Positions 1 to 5,123 of a stretch of 5,123 nucleotides of DNA are shown one piece after another (position 1 is the first letter of the stretch; each line of letters begins with the position of its first letter). The stretch spans positions 1-5,123 of the forward strand of contig CAUZOB010000280.1 in NCBI GenBank assembly GCA_963581185.1, in the 5' to 3' direction. The notes below the pieces were generated by a model. The model saw only the letters and a program-made list of their open reading frames with translations, did not search any database and had not been told where the DNA came from. Source of the DNA: SAT2750 sp963581185 (lineage in GTDB: Bacteria; Planctomycetota; Planctomycetia; Pirellulales; Pirellulaceae). Made by a program: the position numbers and the translations under genes.

Positions 1-888
1 CGCCGCAGCCCGGATCCAGCACGAAAGTTGAAGGCTGTCTCGCGCCAGCTGAAGCAACAGGGCCTGGAGATGATGCTGCTGATGCCCAATTCCTTTTCCG
101 CCGCCATGCTTGCCTGGCGGTCTGGCGCCCGCCAGAGAATCGGTTTTGCCCGACGACCCCGGGGCTGGCTGTTAAGCCGGCGACTGCGACTGCCGATGCA
201 TCGTGGCAAGCCGGTACCGCGTTCGGCGATTGATCATTATCTGGACGTTATACGGGCTGCCGGTGTGACGGCCGACTCGCGTCAGATGGAACTGGCCACG
301 CTGCCGGAAGATGAAGCGGGTGCGGACCAGGCCTGGCATGCGCTGGGACTTGGCCAGGCAGGTCGGGTTGTGGTCTTTAACACCGGCAGTGCCAACGGGT
401 CGGCGCGGAACTGGCCGCTGGAGTATTTTACTGAGTTGGCGCAGCGGCTGGTTGCGACTGACAGTGAGCTGGCAGTTCTGGTGATCTGTGGGCCAGCGGA
501 AACTGAATCGGCTGCAGCAATCGAAGCGGCGGCCGATCATCCTCGGATACGGAGTATGGTTGGGCAGGACTTGAGCCTGGGAGTTGCCAAGGCCTGCGTG
601 CGGCGAGCCCAATTGATGATCACGACCGATAGTGGACCGCGGCACTTTGCCCCGGCATTCAATGTGCCGGCGATCTCGCTGGCTGGGCCGATCGATCCAC
701 GCTGGAGCGAGAGCCACCATCGTCACTCGATCAGCCTGCAGCATCCGGTCGACTGCGGCCCCTGTGGCCTGACGGTCTGCCCGCTGGATTATCACGCCTG
801 TATGCGGGACCTGTCAGTCGATCGCGTTGAACAGGCGGCCCGCGATAAACTCAATCGCTCCACGGCGACTGGCAACGAAGCAGCCTAG
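1..888 (+). CDS. waaF: ADP-heptose:LPS heptosyltransferase (GT9, WaaF-like), 5'-truncated by window edge
   Basis: This is a glycosyltransferase family 9 protein. Members transfer L-glycero-D-manno-heptose from ADP-heptose to the growing lipopolysaccharide core at the cytoplasmic face of the inner membrane. The frame is open from base 1, and the TTG at 28 is an internal Leu, so the true start and the N-terminal catalytic region lie upstream. 295 residues are visible, against about 340-350 for the family. Seen in order: the acceptor-domain signature LMPNSF followed by AWRSGARQRIGFAR (nt 79-162); the start of the nucleotide-sugar domain with FNTGSANGSARNWPLEYF (nt 376-429); the GT9 signature TTDSGPRHFAPAF (nt 622-660) and AGPIDPRW; then a four-cysteine tail, CGPC-x4-C-x6-C, before an amphipathic C-terminus. 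The WaaF assignment over other GT9 members is by resemblance only. A hairpin about 54 nt downstream may end the transcript. Confidence 0.88.
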   Translation, partial: RRSPDPARKLKAVSRQLKQQGLEMMLLMPNSFSAAMLAWRSGARQRIGFARRPRGWLLSRRLRLPMHRGKPVPRSAIDHYLDVIRAAGVTADSRQMELATLPEDEAGADQAWHALGLGQAGRVVVFNTGSANGSARNWPLEYFTELAQRLVATDSELAVLVICGPAETESAAAIEAAADHPRIRSMVGQDLSLGVAKACVRRAQLMITTDSGPRHFAPAFNVPAISLAGPIDPRWSESHHRHSISLQHPVDCGPCGLTVCPLDYHACMRDLSVDRVEQAARDKLNRSTATGNEAA

Positions 889-941
889 CGGACTGGGCTG
901 TTGATTGCGGACCTTTGTGAGTGGTCTGGCAGCGGATGTGG

Positions 942-962
942 CCGGCCGCCGTCGGCGGCCGG
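942..962 (+). terminator. GC-rich hairpin after the heptosyltransferase gene, possible terminator
   Basis: CCGGCCGCC (942-950) and GGCGGCCGG (954-962) form a perfect 9-bp stem around a GTC loop, 54 nt after the upstream stop codon. The position and strength suit transcription termination, but no T-tract follows on the + strand (GGAAGCAGTG), so it is not a classical intrinsic terminator. It could instead be an RNA-stabilising 3' hairpin. Confidence 0.4.
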
Positions 963-1028
963 AAGCAGTGTGAGCTATCTGCCATAGTGCCTAGCCAGAG
1001 ATGCTGATTGCACCGACGCTATAAGGAA

Positions 1029-1064
1029 CCCCACTCGAGTCGACCGTAGGTCGAGAGGGTGGGG
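1029..1064. repeat. Long imperfect stem-loop (14 bp in two stems)
   Basis: The inner stem is TCGACC (1040-1045) with GGTCGA (1049-1054) around a GTA loop. The outer stem is CCCCACTC (1029-1036) pairing with GGGTGGGG (1057-1064) including one T-G wobble, separated by a small internal loop (GAG/GA). This lies in non-coding sequence and is stronger than chance pairing would usually give. Its function is unknown: a terminator without T-tract, a leader structure or part of a small RNA are all possible. Confidence 0.45.
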
Positions 1065-1071
1065 GCATGCA

Positions 1072-1101
1072 CTCTCGCTCGAATCTACTGAGCGTGGAGA
1101 G
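1072..1101. repeat. Bulged stem-loop
   Basis: CGCTC (1076-1080) pairs with GAGCG (1090-1094) over a 9-nt loop. CTCT (1072-1075) can extend the helix with AGAG (1098-1101) across a TGG bulge. It is weaker than its neighbours and is listed because it sits directly between two stronger stems. Confidence 0.25.
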
Positions 1102-1118
1102 GGTGTGGAAGCAGCGTG

Positions 1119-1182
1119 AGTGACGTGGCAGCAGAATTCTGACCTTGTCACAAAGCGTGGCAGCGGCGGATGCCACGTCGCT
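1119..1182. repeat. Long-range inverted repeat with a competing second left arm
   Basis: GACGTGGCA (1122-1130) is perfectly complementary to TGCCACGTC (1171-1179). With a T-G wobble and two further pairs the stem reaches 12 bp (1119-1130 with 1171-1182). Inside the 40-nt loop, CGTGGCA (1156-1162) can pair with the same right arm (TGCCACG, 1171-1177) over an 8-nt loop. CGTGGCAGC is therefore a direct repeat (1124-1132 and 1156-1164), and the two hairpins exclude each other. Confidence 0.45.
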
Positions 1183-1221
1183 GAAAACCTGTAACCACTA
1201 ATCTCTGCAGTTCGGCGCATC

Positions 1222-1227
1222 TATAAT
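1222..1227 (+). promoter_or_regulatory. Candidate -10 box (TATAAT) upstream of the acyl-CoA dehydrogenase-like gene
   Basis: A perfect TATAAT hexamer lies in otherwise GC-rich sequence, 47 nt before the ATG at 1275, which would put a transcript start near 1234. At 16-18 nt spacing upstream there is no good -35 match (TAATCT at 1199-1204 with 17 nt spacing), and there is no TGn extension. If real, it would probably drive the dehydrogenase-like gene and cysC together, and the stems at 942-1182 would lie upstream of the transcript rather than in its leader. Confidence 0.35.
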
Positions 1228-1274
1228 TTGGGTGACAGAATCGTAACGCACCAATTGCAGAACTGCTGACCGCC

Positions 1275-2381
1275 ATGGCGACTGACAGTCCAGACAGGTT
1301 CATCCGCAGCCCGGATGATGCGGCGCTGGATGACCTCTGCGCGACCTTGGCCGAGCATTCCTCTGCCCTCGACGTGGCCGACAACGACGGCGATTATCCC
1401 TGGCCGGCCCGACAACTGGCACTCTGTGGAGAATACGGCGTATTCAGCTGGTTCATTGAGGCCAGCCTGGGAGGGCAGGGCTGGAGTGACGTTGACTTGG
1501 CGCGTGGCTACCTGCGCCTGTCCGCCTCCTGCCTGGCAACCACTTTTGTGATTACCCAGCGAACCGCAGCCTGCCGCCGGATCGCAGGCAGCGTCAACAG
1601 CCAGCTGCAACAGCAGTTACTGCCAGACCTGGTGAGCGGTGCTTCCTTCTCCACGGTCGGCATTTCCCACCTGACCACCAGCCATCGCCACCTCGATAAG
1701 CCAGTCTTGCGAGCCGAGCAGATCGATAGTGATATCGTGCTGGATGGCTTCACTCCCTGGGTGACGGGAGCTGAACATGCTGACACCATCGTGGTGGGAG
1801 CCAGCCTGAATGACGGTCGCCAGTTACTGGCAGTCGTGCCGACAGGCGAGCCGGGTCTGAAAATTGATCCAGCAATCAAGCTGATGGCACTCTCCGCCAG
1901 CCATACTGGTCGCGTGCGATTTGAGCAGCTGCGGCTGAGTAACGACTGCCTGCTGGCTGGCCCAGCTGAGAATGTGATGGCCCAGGGCAGCGGCGCCATG
2001 ACAGGCGGGCTGCAGACCTCCACGCTGGCTGTCGGACTGGCAGCCGGGGCGGTCCGTTTCCTGCAGCAGGAGGCAGCTGGTCGCGCCAACCTGGCAGAAG
2101 CGACGTCCTCGCTCCACCAGCAACAGCAGGAACTGGAAGCCGAGCTGCTATCCGGTGCCGCCGGGAATCCCACCTGCAGCACCGAGGAGCTGCGCAGACG
2201 AGCCAACAACCTGGTGATTCACTGTACCCAGGCAGCACTGGCAGCGGCCAAGGGTGCCGGTTACGTTCAAGGGCATCCAGTTGGCCGCTGGTGTCGTGAG
2301 GCCCTGTTCTTCCTGGTCTGGAGTTGTCCGCAGCCTGTTATGCAGGCCCACTTGTGTGAGTTGGCCGGTATTGCCGAGTAG
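1275..2381 (+). CDS. Acyl-CoA dehydrogenase-fold protein, apparently without the catalytic Glu
   Basis: Family members are FAD enzymes that alpha,beta-dehydrogenate acyl-CoA; some relatives are flavin monooxygenases. At 368 residues it is close to the usual 380. The N-terminal helical domain is recognisable (YPWPARQLALCGEYGVFSWF, 41-60, then GGQGWSDVDL). A beta domain follows with DGFTPWVTGAEHADTIVVGA (157-176), corresponding to the usual G-x-K-x-W-VT-A-x-x-AD pattern. The C-terminal helical domain ends with PVGRWCREALFF (335-346), matching the family P-x-x-R-x-x-RDA motif. Two departures are seen. The flavin-loop TEP-x-AGSD motif reads VGISHLTTS (128-136). By eye neither known catalytic Glu position is acidic: the C-terminal one falls in WSCPQP (349-354), and the alternative helix-G one falls in LQTST (246-250). 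The ATG at 1275 is the best start but has no clear Shine-Dalgarno. The product may be a non-canonical or inactive dehydrogenase, or a monooxygenase-like relative. cysC follows closely, so the two are probably one operon. Confidence 0.8.
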   Translation: MATDSPDRFIRSPDDAALDDLCATLAEHSSALDVADNDGDYPWPARQLALCGEYGVFSWFIEASLGGQGWSDVDLARGYLRLSASCLATTFVITQRTAACRRIAGSVNSQLQQQLLPDLVSGASFSTVGISHLTTSHRHLDKPVLRAEQIDSDIVLDGFTPWVTGAEHADTIVVGASLNDGRQLLAVVPTGEPGLKIDPAIKLMALSASHTGRVRFEQLRLSNDCLLAGPAENVMAQGSGAMTGGLQTSTLAVGLAAGAVRFLQQEAAGRANLAEATSSLHQQQQELEAELLSGAAGNPTCSTEELRRRANNLVIHCTQAALAAAKGAGYVQGHPVGRWCREALFFLVWSCPQPVMQAHLCELAGIAE

Positions 2382-2401
2382 AACTCCCGGCTAACTGTCG
2401 T

Positions 2402-2412
2402 GAGAGAGTGAG
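2402..2412 (+). promoter_or_regulatory. Purine-rich ribosome binding site candidate deciding the cysC start
   Basis: GAGAGAGTGAG lies 7 nt before the ATG at 2420, a normal Shine-Dalgarno distance. For the alternative GTG at 2408 the same purines directly abut or overlap the start codon, which is too close. This favours the ATG. The match to the anti-Shine-Dalgarno is only partial. Confidence 0.35.
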
Positions 2413-2419
2413 TACGTCG

Positions 2420-3100
2420 ATGGAAAAACCTGACTTAACCTGGCATGACCAGCTGGTTTCCCTGCAGCAGCGACAGCAGCTGATGGGGCAGCGTGGCTGT
2501 GTGGCCTGGTTCACTGGTTTGAGTGGATCGGGCAAGAGCACGGTAGCCAACCTGGTCGACCTGCAACTGCATCAGCAGGGAATCCACTCATTCCTGCTGG
2601 ATGGCGACAACATTCGGCACGGGTTGAATGCTGCTGGACCTCAGTTGCTAGATCGTGGTGAGGATTTTGCCAATCGCTTCGGCCTCGGTTTTTCGCCCCA
2701 GGACCGCGAGGAGAATATCCGCCGCGTGGGAGCTGTGGCCGAGCTGTTTGCTGCAACGGGAGTCGTCACGCTGGTGGCATGTGTCAGCCCTTATCGACGC
2801 GATCGCGATGCGGTCAGGCAGGTCATCACAGCTCGGCTGGGTGCATCAGCTTTCCACGAGGTGTTTGTCGATACGCCTCTCGATATCTGCGAATCGCGTG
2901 ATCCCAAGGGCCTTTACAAGAAGGCGAGGGCGGGGCAGCTGAGTGGCATGACAGGCATTGACGCACCGTATGAGCCACCCGAGCAAGCCGAGCTGGTGCT
3001 GGATGGTGGCGGACAGGATCCGGCGGCCCTGGCTGACCAGCTGGTCCAGGCCCTCCTGCCAATCATCAGGTTGCCGGACTCGTCAGACCAGGCACGCTAG
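2420..3100 (+). CDS. cysC: Adenylylsulfate (APS) kinase with a ~16-residue insertion
   Basis: APS kinase phosphorylates adenosine 5'-phosphosulfate with ATP to make PAPS, the cytosolic sulfuryl donor for sulfotransferases and an intermediate of assimilatory sulfate reduction. Numbered from the ATG (226 residues): the CysC N-terminal TWH and the GCVAWFTGLSGSGKST P-loop (P-loop 33-41), LDGDNIRHGLN (60-70) of the APS site, GFSPQDREENIRR (90-102), SPYRRDRD (123-130), DPKGLYKKARAG (161-172) and TGIDAPYE (178-185). All the expected motifs are present, so it should be active. Between HGLN and LGFS there are 18 residues (71-88) where typical CysC has two. No ATP-sulfurylase domain is fused. The GTG at 2408 would add four residues and cannot be excluded. 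The gene lies 38 nt after the dehydrogenase-like gene, and its TAG interlocks with the stop of the convergent permease gene. Confidence 0.95.
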   Translation: MEKPDLTWHDQLVSLQQRQQLMGQRGCVAWFTGLSGSGKSTVANLVDLQLHQQGIHSFLLDGDNIRHGLNAAGPQLLDRGEDFANRFGLGFSPQDREENIRRVGAVAELFAATGVVTLVACVSPYRRDRDAVRQVITARLGASAFHEVFVDTPLDICESRDPKGLYKKARAGQLSGMTGIDAPYEPPEQAELVLDGGGQDPAALADQLVQALLPIIRLPDSSDQAR

Positions 3101-5123
3101 AAATCCTTGCGGGTCACGTAGATACAACAGATCGCCAGCATGATAAAGATGAACCAGGCTCCGTTCTTGACCGGGCCAGCCAGGTCCCTGACTTCATGCG
3201 TCTGGCTCAGATCTGCAACACGGGGCGGTCCAAAGGGCCTGGCGTCCTCGTCTGTCATCAGGTAATCGATGACCCCCTGCAGCTCTCCGGGTTTGGGAAA
3301 GAGGTGGTAAAAGGGCAACAGGAAAAACTGGTGTACCTGCTGCAGTGTGCTCATCTCCGGATCGTAAAGCGATTCCCGCTCGAGCGAGTCCAGCGAGTAA
3401 CGTTGTACCCGGGCCACGCGGTCAGCGACGAGCAGGTATTGCTGGTGGAAACAAGCTGCCGAAACGCTGCTGCCGATCCAGTGTGAGACATCCTGCTGGG
3501 TGTCATAAAGCAGCAGCGTGCCTGAGTGCAACACGACGGCCAGCCAGCGAGCATCCTGCGAGACTGTGACGGTGAAGGGGGTCGACATCCCCGCTGGCTT
3601 GAACCGCTTGAGCGTGGCCAGGCTCGTACCATCGAGCAGCAGGACTTCGCCATCGTCGAGGATGCAGAAGACCGTCTCCCCGGCACAGGCCAGCAGGACA
3701 TCCTTGGATTCGGTCAACTCAACTTCGGCTGAACGCTCGTAGCTGCCATCCTCATTCCGGCTGAGCAATGTCAGTTTGTCCTGATACCAGCTGACCAGAT
3801 CTCCCCGCTCTGGATGGATAGCAGCCGCGTAGGGCATCGACAGGTTCATCCTCGGTTCTGGCCCCAGCAATTCAAAGGTGGAGTCTTTCCTGGTCAGCGG
3901 CAGCAGGTCGAGCAGCCGGTCACCGAGCGATGTCGAGCGGGCCAGCGCCCCACTCGCTCGAAAGACGCCCTCGGCGGCAACCACCAGCAGTCGTCCTTCC
4001 GGGTCCTGGAAGAGCCAGTGGCTGCCGAACGGCAACTCCACCCCCGCCTGCGAATCCCAGCTGGCATTTTCCCGGCGGCCAATAAACAGCTCGGACCGAC
4101 GGGGTTGAGCTCGAAAACGGCCAAACGATGGCGGCGGCCGGCGAAGATATATCAACTCACCGTTCTGCCGGTCAAACAGGGGTCCCGAGAGCGTCATTTC
4201 AGAGCGGCGGCGAAAGCCCTGGGGCATACCCTCGGCGAGAATTTCATCCCATTCGCCGCGCGGTTCCGGCAGCCACTCCACGATCCTCCCTGATCGGCGG
4301 ACAGCGATAATCGAGTCCTTGATCGGGACCAGCTTGACCAGCTTGTCGGGATTCAGGAAAACCTGCTCGATCGCACCCTTGGAGGTTCCCACGGTAAAGC
4401 AGGCGGCCCAGAACAGAATCGATATCACGATCGAGACGGTGGCGTTCTTCCAGCGAATCCCGGCAAAAGTGGAAACGCTGAAGTAGATCGCGAACAGGAA
4501 CAGGAACAGGGGAATCGTTAACAGGATGCGATGATTCCACAAGTCAAAGCGAGTGCCAAGAATCAGCCACAGTGCCACCACGAAATAGCAGGCAATCAAG
4601 ACGATGAAGGCACAACCGCCGAGGAACTTGGTCAACAGCAGCAAGACCCTGGAAACAGGTTTGCTCAAGAGGAAATCAATCGACCCTGATTCGAAGGTGT
4701 TGGGAATGATCGGTGCGGTGACCAGTATGGCAGCAAAGACGCCCAGGGTTCCCACGAAGAAGTTGATGATGCCAGCCACGATGCCATTCAGGATCGGTGT
4801 TGCCAGCTCGCGGCTGAATGGGAGAGCTGTGCCAACTGGATTACCCAGGTAGGTAACAAATACCCGTGTGCTGGAAATCGTCGGCAGGTAGAGAGGGAAA
4901 GCCGCTCGCAGAAGGAGCCGGTTACGATAGGAGATGTCCTGCTCGGAGGAATCCGCTTCGCTGAGCTGCACCATCTCACGCGTCTGGGCATCCATCCGGA
5001 TCTGCTGCCAGGCCTGCTCGTCGTAAAGACCCGGATCTGAAAGGCGGTCATTGAGTTCCACCAGGACCTGGCTGATCAATGCCAGTCCCACGTCCGTGCC
5101 GTCGTCATTCAGTGCAGCCAGGA
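3097..5123 (-). CDS. ABC-2 type transporter permease with large extracytoplasmic beta-propeller-like insert, 5'-truncated by window edge
   Basis: This is the membrane subunit of an ABC transporter; substrate unknown and no ATPase gene in view. The frame stays open to the window end (ten more codons above the GTG at 5091), so the start and probably TM1 are missing. Numbered from that GTG: a soluble stretch at 1-100; hydrophobic segments near 102-128, 149-180, 188-208 and 217-235; and a last one at 643-659 followed by RKDF. Between the first two visible segments is ESGSIDFLLSKPVSR (134-148), the typical ABC-2 cytoplasmic coupling-loop sequence. Residues 240-642 form a hydrophilic insert with at least four beta-rich repeats resembling propeller blades, such as GETVFCILDDGEVLLLDG (471-488) and RWLAVVLHSGTLLLYD (515-530). 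With the coupling loop inside the cell, the insert lies outside the cytoplasmic membrane. Ordinary ABC-2 permeases are about 250-400 residues. The gene is convergent with cysC and so not part of that operon. Confidence 0.85.
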   Translation of the reverse strand, partial: LAALNDDGTDVGLALISQVLVELNDRLSDPGLYDEQAWQQIRMDAQTREMVQLSEADSSEQDISYRNRLLLRAAFPLYLPTISSTRVFVTYLGNPVGTALPFSRELATPILNGIVAGIINFFVGTLGVFAAILVTAPIIPNTFESGSIDFLLSKPVSRVLLLLTKFLGGCAFIVLIACYFVVALWLILGTRFDLWNHRILLTIPLFLFLFAIYFSVSTFAGIRWKNATVSIVISILFWAACFTVGTSKGAIEQVFLNPDKLVKLVPIKDSIIAVRRSGRIVEWLPEPRGEWDEILAEGMPQGFRRRSEMTLSGPLFDRQNGELIYLRRPPPSFGRFRAQPRRSELFIGRRENASWDSQAGVELPFGSHWLFQDPEGRLLVVAAEGVFRASGALARSTSLGDRLLDLLPLTRKDSTFELLGPEPRMNLSMPYAAAIHPERGDLVSWYQDKLTLLSRNEDGSYERSAEVELTESKDVLLACAGETVFCILDDGEVLLLDGTSLATLKRFKPAGMSTPFTVTVSQDARWLAVVLHSGTLLLYDTQQDVSHWIGSSVSAACFHQQYLLVADRVARVQRYSLDSLERESLYDPEMSTLQQVHQFFLLPFYHLFPKPGELQGVIDYLMTDEDARPFGPPRVADLSQTHEVRDLAGPVKNGAWFIFIMLAICCIYVTRKDF

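Larger units (their letters stand above)
889..1274. other. 386-nt intergenic region rich in inverted repeats
   Basis: No convincing gene is seen on either strand. The stretch holds a GC-rich hairpin (942-962), a long imperfect stem (1029-1064), a bulged stem (1072-1101) and a long-range inverted repeat (1119-1182), then a TATAAT box (1222-1227) before the next start codon. Short minus-strand open frames (975-1220, 991-1176) cross the stems, have no ribosome binding site and resemble no family. The stretch could be a terminator plus a structured 5' leader, or a small RNA; the sequence alone does not decide. Confidence 0.6.

Noticed and set aside
28..30. TTG as start of the heptosyltransferase gene
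   Set aside because: The frame is open upstream to base 1, and the family N-terminus is missing, so this is an internal Leu codon.
172..795. Minus-strand open frame (207 codons) opposite the heptosyltransferase gene
   Set aside because: Shadow of a well-supported GT9 coding frame; no motif seen.
937..1008. Short + strand frame starting ATGTGGCCGGCC (23 codons)
   Set aside because: Coincides with the GC-rich hairpin, has no good ribosome binding site and no conserved feature.
1008..1025. TTGCAC and TATAAG as a possible promoter pair
   Set aside because: The spacing is only 6 nt, far from the 16-18 nt needed, and no other -35 fits.
975..1220. Minus-strand open frame of 81 codons in the intergenic region, with a second overlapping frame at 991-1176
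   Set aside because: No ribosome binding site, no recognisable family, Ser/Arg-rich composition typical of random GC-rich sequence, and it runs through the inverted repeats.
1508..2209. Long minus-strand open frame (233 codons) opposite the dehydrogenase-like gene
   Set aside because: Entirely antisense to a gene with clear family motifs; Ser/Arg/Pro-rich shadow translation with no domain.
4493..4510. Three tandem AACAGG units on the + strand
   Set aside because: On the coding (minus) strand they encode the LFLFLF part of a membrane helix; codon choice in a hydrophobic run explains them.
5089..5091. GTG as start of the permease gene (minus strand)
   Set aside because: The frame stays open to the window end, and the protein would begin in the loop after TM1 without its first membrane helix.

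Overview
The window looks like a piece of a planctomycete-type bacterial chromosome, moderately GC-rich, with no mobile elements, tRNA, rRNA or CRISPR visible. The assignment is inferred from the protein style: a GT9 heptosyltransferase ending in a CGPC...CPLD cysteine cluster, a degenerate acyl-CoA dehydrogenase paralogue, and an ABC-2 permease carrying a very large soluble insert. No marker gene is present to prove it.

Layout. Bases 1-888 (+) hold the 3' part of a heptosyltransferase gene (WaaF-like, GT9) that starts before the window. Bases 889-1274 are non-coding and rich in inverted repeats: a GC-rich hairpin about 50 nt after the heptosyltransferase stop, then three further stem-loop candidates. 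They are followed by a perfect TATAAT about 48 nt before the next gene. Bases 1275-2381 (+) encode an acyl-CoA dehydrogenase-fold protein that appears to lack the catalytic glutamate. After a gap of 26-38 nt comes an APS kinase gene (cysC, + strand, ending at 3100) with intact motifs and an extra segment of about 16 residues in the APS-binding region. The opposite strand (3097-5123) carries the 3' part of an ABC-2 type permease gene whose start lies beyond the window. Its stop codon and the cysC stop codon interlock in one CTAG.

How the genes work together. The heptosyltransferase and the permease are envelope functions. The APS kinase makes PAPS, the sulfuryl donor for sulfated glycans or lipids, or an intermediate of sulfate assimilation. 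The acyl-CoA dehydrogenase-like gene and cysC are probably co-transcribed, which suggests, but does not prove, a shared pathway. The most unusual items are the catalytically odd dehydrogenase next to cysC, the CysC insertion, the permease with a beta-propeller-like extracytoplasmic insert of about 400 residues, and the structured intergenic region with mutually exclusive hairpins.
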